NCBI RefSeq assembly: GCF_029952525.1
Contig: NZ_JASAOF010000003.1
Location: forward strand, 496,001-560,000
Reading direction: 5' to 3'
DNA: 64,000 nucleotides
From: Saccharopolyspora ipomoeae
Lineage (GTDB): Bacteria; Actinomycetota; Actinomycetes; Mycobacteriales; Pseudonocardiaceae
Under the pieces are notes generated by a model. The model was not told where the DNA came from and did not search any database. It saw only the letters and a list, made by a program, of their open reading frames with translations. The position numbers and the translations under genes are program-made. Each line of letters opens with the position of its first letter. Within the stretch, counting starts at the first letter, position 1. Shown here one piece after another: positions 32,368 to 40,234 of the stretch.

Positions 32368-33528
32368 TCACCCTCCCGTCACCAGCACCGGCACCAGCTG
32401 CTCGGCGGCGGTCAGCGACCCGTGGTGGCCCCGCAACGCCGACTCCCCCGGCTCGACCGCGGAACGGATCACCCCGCCGGTGCGCATGATCGCCAGCACG
32501 TCGCCGATGCGCGGTGCCACCTCCGCCGACACCGGGCCGAAGTAGCCCTCGTCGATCGCCTGCTCGCCGGTCATCACCGCACCGGCCGGACCGACGGTGT
32601 CCCGCCAGGCGGCGAGCACGTCGCCTCGCGCACCCGCCCGCGCGTAGACGTGGCGGACGCGCACCTCTCCGCCGAGCAACCGGACCCCTTCGCTCAGCGC
32701 GGGATCGCTGTCGGCGTCGATCGCCTCGGCAGGGTCGAGGTCGACCATGCCGTGGTCGGCCACGACTCCGAGCACCGCTCCCGGCGGGAGCGCTTCGGCG
32801 ATCATCCGCACGAACGCGTCGACCTGCCGCAACTGCATGCGCCACGGGACCGACCCCGGCCCGTGGACGTGTCCCAGCAGGTCAACGCCCCCGTGGTAGC
32901 CGTAGCAGAGGGTCGGTCCGGGGCTCTCGGCTGCGGCGAGGAGCTCGGCGGCGAGATCGCCCAGCTCCCGCACGCCCCGGAACCGGCCGCCGCGCAGCGA
33001 GGCCCGGGTCAGACCGGTGCCCTCGAAGTGCGGCGGCACGGCGGTGCGCACGTCCACGCCCGCGGCCACGGCGCGTTCCAGAACGGTGGTGTGCGGCTGC
33101 ACCTGCTCGGGAGGCCACTTCTCGATCAGGCTGCTGCGCTCGTCGTCGGCACCGCCGGGGGCGCTGCGCGCCGTCCAGCTCAGGGGGTGCAGCAGCCCGC
33201 CGCCCGGTTCGGCGAAGGTGTAGCCGACGAGCCCGTGCTCGCCCGCGCACCGGCCGGTGGCCAGCGAGGTGATGCTGGTGACGGTGGTGGTGGGGAACCC
33301 CGCTGTCAGCGGCGGCGTGGTCTGCAGGCTCGACAGGAACGGGGCATCGACAGCGTGCTCGCGCAGCAGTTCGTGGCCGAGCCCGTCGACGAGCAGCACC
33401 AGGGCGTTGCGGCACGGCGGGATGCCGATGGTGTCGGTGAAGCCCTCGACGCCCATCGCGGACAGCATCGAGGGCAGGACGTCGCGCAGCGCGCGACCGC
33501 TGGGATCGGGGGCGACGATCCAGTCCAC
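32368..33528 (-). CDS. Alkaline-phosphatase-superfamily protein (nucleotide pyrophosphatase-like)
   Basis: The protein has 386 residues. The metal/nucleophile motif is NALVLLVDGLGHELL, with the nucleophile Thr in GFPTTTVTSITSLATG (about 98-113). A second metal site appears as YGYHGGVDLLGHVHG (DxxGHxxG) and VLGVVADHGMVDLDP. This fits the phosphodiesterase/nucleotide-pyrophosphatase branch. It has no signal peptide. It is paired with the MpaB-like gene. Confidence 0.85.
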   Translation of the reverse strand: MDWIVAPDPSGRALRDVLPSMLSAMGVEGFTDTIGIPPCRNALVLLVDGLGHELLREHAVDAPFLSSLQTTPPLTAGFPTTTVTSITSLATGRCAGEHGLVGYTFAEPGGGLLHPLSWTARSAPGGADDERSSLIEKWPPEQVQPHTTVLERAVAAGVDVRTAVPPHFEGTGLTRASLRGGRFRGVRELGDLAAELLAAAESPGPTLCYGYHGGVDLLGHVHGPGSVPWRMQLRQVDAFVRMIAEALPPGAVLGVVADHGMVDLDPAEAIDADSDPALSEGVRLLGGEVRVRHVYARAGARGDVLAAWRDTVGPAGAVMTGEQAIDEGYFGPVSAEVAPRIGDVLAIMRTGGVIRSAVEPGESALRGHHGSLTAAEQLVPVLVTGG

Positions 33529-33552
33529 GGCTCGCCTCCTTCGCGGCGGGGC

Positions 33553-33580
33553 GCGGTGACCGGCGGGCGCCGGTCACCGC
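33553..33580. terminator. Hairpin terminator after the acyl-CoA dehydrogenase gene
   Basis: GCGGTGACCGGC and GCCGGTCACCGC form a perfect 12-bp stem with a 4-nt loop, 8 bp beyond the stop at 33589. Confidence 0.8.
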
Positions 33581-33588
33581 CGGCACCG

Positions 33589-34737
33589 TCAGAATCCCAT
33601 GGACCGGCCGATGATCTCCTTCATGATCTCGGTCGTACCGCCGTAGATGGTCTGCACCCGGGAGTCCAGGTATGCCTTGGCCACCGGGTACTCGGTCATG
33701 TAGCCGAAGCCGCCGTGCAGCTGCAGGCAGCGGTCGATGACGCGCTTGTTGAGCTCGCTGAGCCACCACTTGGCCATCGCTGCGTGCTCGACGCTCAGCT
33801 CGCCGCGCACGTGGTCGCACACGCAGCGGTCGGCGAAGACCTGGCCGATCTCGACCTCGGTGGCCATCTCGGCGAGCTCGAACCGGGTGTTCTGGAACTT
33901 GCCGATAGGACGGCCGAAGGCGGTGCGCTCGCGGCAGTAGTCCTTGGTGAGCTCGAGGATCTTGGTGGCCGAGGCGATGGCGGCGACGCCGATCGACAGC
34001 CGTTCCTGCGGCAGGTTCTGCATCAGGTAGACGAAGCCCTGCCCCTCCTCGCCGAGGAGGTTGCGGGCCGGTACCCGCACGTCGTGGAAGAACAGCTCGG
34101 CGGTGTCCTGCGACTTCTGGCCGATCTTGTCGAGGTTGCGGCCGCGTTCGAAGCCCGGCATGTCGCGCTCGACGACCAGCAGGCTGATGCCCTGGTGCCC
34201 GGCGTCGGGATCGGTGCGGGCCACCACGATCACCAGGTCGGACATGATGCCGTTGCTGATGAAGGTCTTCTGCCCGTTGAGCACGTACTCGTCGCCGTCG
34301 CGGATCGCGGTGGTGCGGATGCCCTGCAGGTCGCTGCCCGCACCGGGTTCGGTCATGGCGATGGCCGAGATGAGCTCACCGGAGCAGAACCCGGGCAGCC
34401 AGCGCTGCTTCTGCTCGTCGTTGGCCAACCTCATCAGGTAGGGCGCGACGATGTCGTTGTGCAGGGGCGATCCGAACCCGGAAACGCCTGCGGCGACGAG
34501 CTCCTCGTCGAACACGACGTTGAACCGGAAGTCGTCGACTCCCCCGCCGCCGAACTCGTCGTCTACGGCGAAGCCGAGGAGTCCCTGCGCACCGGCGGCG
34601 CGCCAGGCCTCCCTGCTGACCTGACCGGCTTCTTCCCACTCCTGCACGTGCGGCACGAGTTCCTTGGTGACGAAGGTCCGAACCGTGTCGCGGAACGCCT
34701 CGTGCTCGGACTCGAACAACTCCCTGCGCATCATCAC
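33589..34737 (-). CDS. Acyl-CoA dehydrogenase
   Basis: The protein has 382 residues; the first two or three Met codons are tandem and AAGGA lies about 8 nt upstream. Signature ACAD motifs are AMTEPGAGSDLQGIRTTA (FAD and substrate loop), FISNGIMSDLVIVVARTD and the C-terminal QTIYGGTTEIMKEIIGRSMG. The catalytic Glu lies in the YGGTTE region, as in long-chain and related enzymes. It makes trans-2-enoyl-CoA with FADH2. Clustered with the racemase and the fad/glc genes. Confidence 0.93.
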   Translation of the reverse strand: MMMRRELFESEHEAFRDTVRTFVTKELVPHVQEWEEAGQVSREAWRAAGAQGLLGFAVDDEFGGGGVDDFRFNVVFDEELVAAGVSGFGSPLHNDIVAPYLMRLANDEQKQRWLPGFCSGELISAIAMTEPGAGSDLQGIRTTAIRDGDEYVLNGQKTFISNGIMSDLVIVVARTDPDAGHQGISLLVVERDMPGFERGRNLDKIGQKSQDTAELFFHDVRVPARNLLGEEGQGFVYLMQNLPQERLSIGVAAIASATKILELTKDYCRERTAFGRPIGKFQNTRFELAEMATEVEIGQVFADRCVCDHVRGELSVEHAAMAKWWLSELNKRVIDRCLQLHGGFGYMTEYPVAKAYLDSRVQTIYGGTTEIMKEIIGRSMGF

Positions 34738-34767
34738 GCATCCTTTTCGTTCGTGGCGGGCAGTGGG

Positions 34768-34788
34768 AGGAAGGGAACCTTCCTGTCA
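34768..34788 (+). repeat. Dispersed element with its own mini-hairpin
   Basis: A perfect GGGAACCTTCCTGTCA (34773-34788) is preceded by AGGAAG, so AGGAAGG-GAA-CCTTCCT can fold by itself. This copy is opposite to both flanking genes, an exception to the orientation rule. Confidence 0.8.
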
Positions 34789-34850
34789 CCACCGGCCCGC
34801 GGGACCGCTTCGAGGGGACGGGATTTCGCGACGGGTCGCGTCGCGGGACG

Positions 34851-35981
34851 TCATGACGCGGAGCGCATCGCCCCGGAGTCGAGCAGGTCCTGGGGAAGAC
34901 CCCAGTCGCGCAGGACCTCTTCGGTGTGCGCGCCCGGTGTGGCGACCGGTCCGGGCTCGGGGTTGGGGGTGTGGCTGAAGCGCGGGGCGGGAGCGGGCTG
35001 CAGGGTCCCGTCACGTCGCACGAGGGTCTGGCGGGCGGCCAGGTGCGGGTGCTGTTCGGCCTCGGCCATCGACAGCACCGGCGCGAAGCAGGCGTCGGAG
35101 CCCTCGAACACCTCGGTCCACTCCTGGCGGGTTCGCTGCTTGAACGTCTCGGCGAACGTGGCCCGCAGCTCGGGCCAGTTCGAGGCGTCGTCGCGGTCCG
35201 GGACCTTCCCCGTCAGTTCGAGCCGGTCGAGCAGCTCGGCGTAGAACTTGGGTTCCAGCGCTCCGACGGAGATGTGCTCGCCGTCGGCGGTCTCGTAGAC
35301 GTCGTAGTAGGGCGCCCCGGTGTCGAGGAGGTTGGTGCCGCGTTCGGTGCTCCACCCCCCGGAGCCGAAGAAACCCCAGAGCATGGCGCCCAGGTGCGCG
35401 GTCCCGTCGACGATGGCGGCGTCGACGACCTGCCCGCGTCCGCTGGAGCGGGCTTCGAGCAGTGCGGCCAGCACTCCGACAGCCAGGTACATGGCGCCGC
35501 CGCCGAAGTCGCCGAGCAGGTTCGCCGGTACCTGCGGCGGCCCGTCCTTGCGGCCGATGAGGTGCAGCATCCCGGTCAGCGACACGTAGCCGACGTCGTG
35601 GCCGGAGGTGTGGGCGAGCGGGCCGTCCTGCCCCCAGCCGGTCATCCGGCCGTAGACGAGGCGGGGGTTGCGTTCCCAGCACTGCTCGGGGCCGACGCCG
35701 AGGCGTTCGGTGACACCGGGCCGAAGTCCTTCCAGCAGCACGTCGGCCTCTTCGGCGAGGGCGAGCACCGCTTCCGGCCCCTTCTCGTGCTTGAGGTCGA
35801 CCTGCACCGACCGCTTGCCCCGGTTGAGCAGGTCCTCGCCGCCGCCGGCGGTGCCGGGCCGGTCGACCCGGACCACGTCCGCGCCGAGGTCGGCCAGCAG
35901 CATCGAGCAGAACGGCGCGGGACCGATCCCGGCGAGCTCGACGACTTTCACCCCGGCCAGCGGGCCACCCGTTGCCGTCAC
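34851..35981 (-). CDS. CaiB/BaiF family CoA-transferase, probable alpha-methylacyl-CoA racemase
   Basis: The protein has 376 residues from a GTG at 35981, with GGAGAGGA upstream. Family III motifs are VVELAGIGPAPFCSMLLAD, LNRGKRSVQVDLK, the His-Asp pair in TSGHDVGYVSLTG and PANLLGDFGGGAMYLAVG. The last two are characteristic of AMACR, which epimerises 2-methylacyl-CoAs so that beta-oxidation can handle branched chains. It is divergent from the MerR gene at 36118, with a dyad promoter between them. Confidence 0.88.
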   Translation of the reverse strand: MTATGGPLAGVKVVELAGIGPAPFCSMLLADLGADVVRVDRPGTAGGGEDLLNRGKRSVQVDLKHEKGPEAVLALAEEADVLLEGLRPGVTERLGVGPEQCWERNPRLVYGRMTGWGQDGPLAHTSGHDVGYVSLTGMLHLIGRKDGPPQVPANLLGDFGGGAMYLAVGVLAALLEARSSGRGQVVDAAIVDGTAHLGAMLWGFFGSGGWSTERGTNLLDTGAPYYDVYETADGEHISVGALEPKFYAELLDRLELTGKVPDRDDASNWPELRATFAETFKQRTRQEWTEVFEGSDACFAPVLSMAEAEQHPHLAARQTLVRRDGTLQPAPAPRFSHTPNPEPGPVATPGAHTEEVLRDWGLPQDLLDSGAMRSAS

Positions 35982-36079
35982 GACAGAGTCCTCTCCACGA
36001 CGCGGAAGCCGGAGCCCTCGAACAACGCGGGCCCCAGGACAACGCTGTGTCACGCGACACAAGAATCACGACGCAATCA

Positions 36080-36109
36080 GTGTTACATCGTTGGTGTAAC
36101 AGCGGTCAA
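36080..36109 (-). promoter_or_regulatory. Racemase promoter with MerR-type dyad
   Basis: The perfect dyad TGTTACA-N7-TGTAACA spans 36081-36101. On the minus strand TTGACC (36104-36109) precedes it, and TAACAC or AACACT, 18-19 nt further on, can serve as -10. It lies 17 bp before the MerR start, so autoregulation is also possible. Confidence 0.65.
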
Positions 36110-36117
36110 GGAGTAGC

Positions 36118-36843
36118 GTGACCGGCATGCTCCGAACTGCGGACGAAGAGCTCACCATCGACGAACTGGCCGCCCGTGCCGGAGTGACCGTGCGGACGGT
36201 CCGCTTCTACTCGTCGCGCGGCCTGCTGCCCGCACCGCGTCTGCGCGGTCGTCTCGGACTGTACGGCGCCGAGCACCTCGCGCGACTGGATCTGATCCGC
36301 GAGCTGCAGACGCTCGGCTTCACCCTGTCGGCGATCGAGCGGCACCTGCAGCGCATCCCCGAGGGGTCCTCGCCGGACGAGCTGGCGCTGCAGCGGGCGC
36401 TGATCGCTCCGTGGACCGATGAGCACGCCGAGGAGCTCGACCGCCACGAGCTGGATCGCCGCGCCGGTCGCCACCTCGACGACGACCTGGTCGAGCACCT
36501 GGTGGAGCTGGGGATCCTGCAGCGCATCGACGGCTCCGACGAGCTGCGGCTGCCCAGCCCGGCGATGCTTGGGGTCGGCCTGCAGATCCTCGACCTGGGG
36601 CTGCCGCTGGAGATGCTGGTGCAGGCCAAGGGAATCGTCGAGCAGCACACCGCGCAGATCGCGACCGAGCTGCGGGAGCTGTTCGCGGCGAACGTCCTGC
36701 GCCCCTACATGGAGCACGGGCGTCCCGAGGACGAGCGGGAACGGGTGCGGGCGGCCACGGACCAGTTGCGTCCGCTGACCATCCAGGTGCTGGTCAACGG
36801 GTTCCAGCACGCCGTCAACGACGTCATCCGCGACCACGTCTGA
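36118..36843 (+). CDS. MerR family transcriptional regulator
   Basis: The protein has 241 residues; GTG start with AAGGAG upstream, or the ATG three codons later. The MerR winged helix is TIDELAARAGVTVRTVRFYS, then RGLLPAP, and LYGAEHLARLDLIRELQTLG with FTLSAIERHL. The C-terminal 150 residues are longer than in metal-sensing MerR proteins and lack Cys clusters, so an organic or CoA ligand is likely. It is divergent from the racemase. The same dyad at fadA suggests control of acyl-CoA catabolism, as MerR-type LiuR does elsewhere. Confidence 0.88.
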   Translation: MTGMLRTADEELTIDELAARAGVTVRTVRFYSSRGLLPAPRLRGRLGLYGAEHLARLDLIRELQTLGFTLSAIERHLQRIPEGSSPDELALQRALIAPWTDEHAEELDRHELDRRAGRHLDDDLVEHLVELGILQRIDGSDELRLPSPAMLGVGLQILDLGLPLEMLVQAKGIVEQHTAQIATELRELFAANVLRPYMEHGRPEDERERVRAATDQLRPLTIQVLVNGFQHAVNDVIRDHV

Positions 36844-37000
36844 TTTCGCCGTTTCTTCCGGATGAGCGGCCAGGTCTACCGGTTGGGCGGAACGTGATTC
36901 CAGCTTTCGGCGCTGGTTTCCCTCGACCCTGATCAGGTTTCATCGCCTCAACGCGCGACATTCGCAACCGTCGTTCGGGGCGAGGGGAGATCCGGCTGCG

Positions 37001-38335
37001 ATGAGCACCGTGGACGACTGGGCCGAGGCAGCACTGGAAACGACGATCCCGCGACTGCTCTCCCGCACCACCGCGCGCTTCGCCGACGAACCGGCCCTGA
37101 CCGACGGCGACCGGACCTACACCTGGAAGCAGACCGGCGAGGAGGTCGAACTGCTGGCCGCTGCGCTGCACGCGCTCGGCCTGCAACGGGGCCAGACCAT
37201 CCTGTTGATGATGTCCAACCGCGCCGAGCACTGGCTGGCCGATGTGGCCGCCGCGCACCTGGGCGCGGTTCCCAGCACGCTGCACCCGGGGCTGAGCCAG
37301 GACCAGGTGCACGCCATCGTCGCGCACAGCCGCGCCCGCGTCGCGGTGCTGGAGAGCGGCGATCAGTTGCGGCGATGGGCCAAGGCGCTGCGCAACGACA
37401 GCACGGTCGAGCACGTGGTGGTGCTCGACGAAGCGGTGATGGTCAGCGCCGATCACCGCTTCCGCACCTGGGACGACCTGCGGAGACAGGGCGCGCGCCG
37501 GGCGGAGGAGGACCCGGGTCTGCTGCAGCGCGCCGGCGCCCGGATCTCCCCCGGCACACCGGCGGCCGTCGTCTACCCGAGCGAGGACTGCGACCACCTC
37601 AAGGGCGTGGTGCTGACGCACCGCAACCTGTGCTTCGCCGCCGCGGCTCTGCACCGCATCAACCGTCCCGAACCGGGCACGACGCGGCTGAGCTACCTGC
37701 CGCTGAGCCACATCGCCGAGCGGGTGGCGGGTGTGCACGCGGCGATCCACGACGCCGCGCACGTGCACTTCTGCGGGGACCGCACTCGGGTGCTCGCCGA
37801 ACTCCCGAGGACCAGGCCCGCGCTGTTCTTCGCCTCGTCGGAGGTGCTGTCGCAGCTGACGGGCGCGCTCCGCGACATCCCTGCCGAGCAGCGCAGCACG
37901 CCTCGCGACGGGCAGCGGGTGCGGGCGCGGATCGGCCTGAGCGGCACGGTGTGGCCGTCGACCAGGTCCGGCCCGATCGACTCCGAGGTGCTGGAGCTGT
38001 TCAGCGGAATCGGGCTCGAGGTGTGCGAGGGGTGGGGGCTGATCGAGACCACCGGGTGCGCCACCGCGAACCATCCCGACGACCGCCGCACCGGCACGGT
38101 GGGCCGCGCGATGCCGGGCGTGGAGCTGCGCATCGCGCCCGACGGCGAAGTGCTGGTGCGCGGCCCGCTGGTGTGCGCGGGCTACCTGGAGGCGGACGGG
38201 ATGATCCGTCCCGTCACCGACACCGACGGATGGCTGTGCACGGGGGAGGTCGGCGAGCTGGACCCCCACGGGTACTTGACGATCACGGGCCGCAAGGCGG
38301 AGCTGTTCGGCGGGAACGTGCCCTTGGCCCGGTAA
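37001..38335 (+). CDS. Truncated AMP-binding (acyl-CoA synthetase-like) protein
   Basis: The protein has 444 residues, against about 590-620 for long-chain acyl-CoA synthetases. The N-terminus ADEPALTDGDRTYTWKQ and the core LSYLPLSHIAERV, GWGLIETTGCAT and GTVGRAMPGVELRIAPDGE are typical. The phosphate loop (normally YTSGTTGxPKG) reads VYPSEDCDHLKGVVLTHRN, so its Ser/Thr/Gly core is lost. The chain stops at TGRKAELFGGNVPLAR, right at the hinge. The C-terminal domain with the catalytic Lys is missing. It is probably inactive as a ligase, and is either a decaying gene or a repurposed CoA-binding protein. Two repeat copies start 14 bp after the stop. Confidence 0.8.
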   Translation: MSTVDDWAEAALETTIPRLLSRTTARFADEPALTDGDRTYTWKQTGEEVELLAAALHALGLQRGQTILLMMSNRAEHWLADVAAAHLGAVPSTLHPGLSQDQVHAIVAHSRARVAVLESGDQLRRWAKALRNDSTVEHVVVLDEAVMVSADHRFRTWDDLRRQGARRAEEDPGLLQRAGARISPGTPAAVVYPSEDCDHLKGVVLTHRNLCFAAAALHRINRPEPGTTRLSYLPLSHIAERVAGVHAAIHDAAHVHFCGDRTRVLAELPRTRPALFFASSEVLSQLTGALRDIPAEQRSTPRDGQRVRARIGLSGTVWPSTRSGPIDSEVLELFSGIGLEVCEGWGLIETTGCATANHPDDRRTGTVGRAMPGVELRIAPDGEVLVRGPLVCAGYLEADGMIRPVTDTDGWLCTGEVGELDPHGYLTITGRKAELFGGNVPLAR

Positions 38336-38342
38336 GCACGAC

Positions 38343-38395
38343 GAGCACGGGAACCTTCCTGTCATTCCGGCTGGAGCACGGGAACCTTCCTGCCA
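38343..38395 (+). repeat. Tandem pair of the dispersed element
   Basis: GAGCACGGGAACCTTCCTG occurs twice with a 31-bp period (38343 and 38374); the copies continue as TCA and CCA. Both are co-directional with the truncated AMP-binding gene just upstream. Confidence 0.9.
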
Positions 38396-38442
38396 CCTGG
38401 GGCGGAGGCGTGAGCGGCGACTGTTCCGCCATTCGGACCGGA

Positions 38443-38448
38443 TAACCT
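38443..38448 (+). promoter_or_regulatory. -10 element of a leaderless DUF202 transcript
   Basis: TAACCT lies exactly 6 nt before the ATG at 38455 and no ribosome-binding site is present, so transcription probably starts at the ATG. Confidence 0.5.
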
Positions 38449-38454
38449 CAGGTC

Positions 38455-38847
38455 ATGGCGACCGATGGCGAAGAGCGGACCACACGATGGCCGCGTCGGC
38501 TCTACGAGGAGGGCGACGAGCCCGACCCCCGGTTCACGCTGGCCAACGAGCGGACCTTCCTCGCCTGGATCCGCACGGCGCTGGCGTTGATGGCCGGCGG
38601 GGTCGGTGTCGAGGCGCTCAACGCCGTGGCCGCCGAGCCCAGCCCCATCCGCACCGTGCTGGCGGTCGCGCTGCTGCTGGCCGGGGTGCTGTGCAGTGCC
38701 ACGGCCTTCACGCGGTGGGTGTCGACCGAGCGCGCGTTGCGGAGGGGTCGGCCGCTGCCCGCGCCGCGCCTGGCTCCGGTGCTGGGTTACGGGTTGGCCG
38801 TGATCGGGGTGCTGGCCTGCGTGCTGCTGTTCGTGACCGGGTTCTGA
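38455..38847 (+). CDS. DUF202 (YidH) family membrane protein
   Basis: The protein has 130 residues. The YidH pattern LANERTFLAWIRTALALMAGG (shown in part: NERTFLAWIRTALA) begins at about 31, followed by three membrane segments. The N-terminus is polar. Function unknown. Followed 2 bp later by a second DUF202 gene, the usual yidH-yidG-like pair. Confidence 0.88.
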   Translation: MATDGEERTTRWPRRLYEEGDEPDPRFTLANERTFLAWIRTALALMAGGVGVEALNAVAAEPSPIRTVLAVALLLAGVLCSATAFTRWVSTERALRRGRPLPAPRLAPVLGYGLAVIGVLACVLLFVTGF

Positions 38848-38849
38848 CG

Positions 38850-39176
38850 GTGAGCGGGAATCAGCCCTGGGATCCGGGTCTGCAGATCGAGCGCACGACG
38901 TTGGCGTGGTTGCGCACGGTGTTGGCGTTCATGGCGAGCCTGCTGGTGCTGCTGAAGTTGATCTCTCACCACAGCACGGTCGCGGCGGTGGTGTGCGCGC
39001 TGGTGACGTTGCCGTTCAGCGGTGTCGTGGCGTGGCTGCTGTGGCGGCGCCATCGCCGCAGCGAGCGTCGGCTGCGCGCGCGAACGCCACTGCCGGGCGG
39101 GGTGTTGCCCGCCGCGACAGCGGCGCTGGCGATGCTCGCCGGTGCCACCGGCGCGGTCTACGTCCTGTTCGCGTAG
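38850..39176 (+). CDS. Second DUF202 family membrane protein
   Basis: The protein has 108 residues from the GTG at 38850, 2 bp after the preceding stop. The pattern DPGLQIERTTLAWLRTVLAF is the YidG-type version of the DUF202 motif; three hydrophobic segments follow. It is probably co-translated with, and a partner of, the gene upstream. It converges with ohr, leaving only 4 bp. Confidence 0.88.
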   Translation: MSGNQPWDPGLQIERTTLAWLRTVLAFMASLLVLLKLISHHSTVAAVVCALVTLPFSGVVAWLLWRRHRRSERRLRARTPLPGGVLPAATAALAMLAGATGAVYVLFA

Positions 39177-39180
39177 CGGA

Positions 39181-39597
39181 TCAGGCGACGCGGACGTCGA
39201 TGTCGATGTTGCCGCGCACGGCGTTGGAGTACGGGCACACCGCGTCCGCGGCCTCGGCGAGCTGCTGCGCCTGGTCGGCGGGAACGCCGGGCAGTTCGAC
39301 GGCGAGCGCGACCTGGAGGCCGTAGCCGCCCTGGCCGTTCGGGCCGATGCCGACCTCGGCGGTCACCGAGGAACCTTCGATGTCGACCTTCTGCTTGCGG
39401 GCGACGACCTGCAGCGCGCTGTGGAAGCAGGCGGAGTAGCCGGCGGCGAACAGCTGCTCGGGGTTGGTGGCACCGCCGGGACCGCCCATCTCCTTGGGGA
39501 TGGCCAGCTCGAGGTCGACGAGGCCGTCTGAGGTGCGGGTGCGGCCGGCGCGGCCGGCTCCGGTGGCGGTGGCCTCCGCGGTGTAGAGAACGGTCAT
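39181..39597 (-). CDS. ohr: Organic hydroperoxide resistance protein
   Basis: This 138-residue Ohr/OsmC-fold peroxidase has the two redox Cys in GYSACFHSAL (about 58) and DAVCPYSNAVRGN (about 122). It starts MTVLYTAEATATG. It reduces organic hydroperoxides with a dithiol donor. The ATG overlaps the ohrR stop (ATGA), and CAGGAGA inside ohrR is the binding site. Confidence 0.94.
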   Translation of the reverse strand: MTVLYTAEATATGAGRAGRTRTSDGLVDLELAIPKEMGGPGGATNPEQLFAAGYSACFHSALQVVARKQKVDIEGSSVTAEVGIGPNGQGGYGLQVALAVELPGVPADQAQQLAEAADAVCPYSNAVRGNIDIDVRVA

Positions 39598-40067
39598 GAT
39601 CGCGTCTCCTGATTCTCGGTGACCCGGCGGGCCGCGTCGTTCAACGTGGTCGTCAGGTTTTCCAATGTGGACCGAAGTTCCTCGACGTCGCCGAGTTGCA
39701 TCCCGGTGGCGGCGACCATCCGCTGGGGGATGTCGCGCGCCTGCTGTCCGAGCGCGCGCCCGTCGTCGGTGATCGCGACGCGCACCGACCGCTCGTCGGT
39801 CTCGCTGCGCGCGCGGACCAGGACTCCGCGAGCCTCGAGTCGCTTCAGCAGGGGCGACAGCGTTCCGGAGTCGAGCCGGAGCAGAGCTCCGAGCTCTTTG
39901 ACGGTGAGCGACTCGCGTTCCCACAGGACGAGCATCACCAGGTACTGCGGGTAGGTCAGGCCGATCTCGTCGAGGAACGGCCGGTAGAGGTTGGTGAACG
40001 CCCGCGACGCGCTGTGCAGCGCGAAGCAGAGCAGCCGGTCCAGCGTCGTTCCGGGTTCTGTCGCCAC
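39594..40067 (-). CDS. ohrR: MarR family peroxide sensor OhrR
   Basis: The protein has 157 residues from the GTG at 40067; a longer frame would start inside the operator. The sensing Cys is in LDRLLCFALHSASRAF (about residue 14), followed by YRPFLDEIGLTYPQYLVML. The winged helix is LLRLDSGTLSPLLKRLEARG, with the wing SETDERSVRVAIT. It represses ohr until its Cys is oxidised. The start is probably leaderless: the -10 TACTGT lies 7 nt before GTG. Confidence 0.92.
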   Translation of the reverse strand: MATEPGTTLDRLLCFALHSASRAFTNLYRPFLDEIGLTYPQYLVMLVLWERESLTVKELGALLRLDSGTLSPLLKRLEARGVLVRARSETDERSVRVAITDDGRALGQQARDIPQRMVAATGMQLGDVEELRSTLENLTTTLNDAARRVTENQETRS

Positions 40068-40074
40068 GCCACGA

Positions 40075-40118
40075 ACAGTAGCGCACCATTCAGTTGTGCA
40101 CAACTTAATTGGGCACAA
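40075..40118 (-). promoter_or_regulatory. ohrR-ohr promoter and OhrR operator
   Basis: On the minus strand, -35 TTGTGC (40098-40103), a 17-nt spacer and -10 TACTGT (40075-40080). The -35 sits inside the palindrome TTGTGCACAA (40094-40103), and a second 10-mer TTGGGCACAA follows at 40109-40118, 5 bp away. This fits a two-half-site OhrR operator. Confidence 0.7.
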
Positions 40119-40197
40119 TGATGCTGCGGGTGTTCGCGTCGAAGGTTCCCCCGATACTCGAACGAGCAGGTCAGGGGCGCGCTGAGGCCCGAGGCGG

Positions 40198-40213
40198 TGA
40201 CAGGGAGGTCCCC
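40198..40213 (-). repeat. Degenerate dispersed element after sdaA
   Basis: The minus strand reads GGGGACCTCCCTGTCA, 21 bp beyond the sdaA stop and co-directional. A partial copy (GGGGGAACCTTCGA) lies at about 40138-40151. Confidence 0.6.
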
Positions 40214-40234
40214 CTGCTCACCCCGGGCCGCCGT

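Noticed and set aside
32158-35244. Long plus-strand frame opposite MpaB-like, phosphatase and acyl-CoA dehydrogenase genes
   Set aside because: It crosses three real genes on the other strand, including their intergenic gaps, and has no domain.
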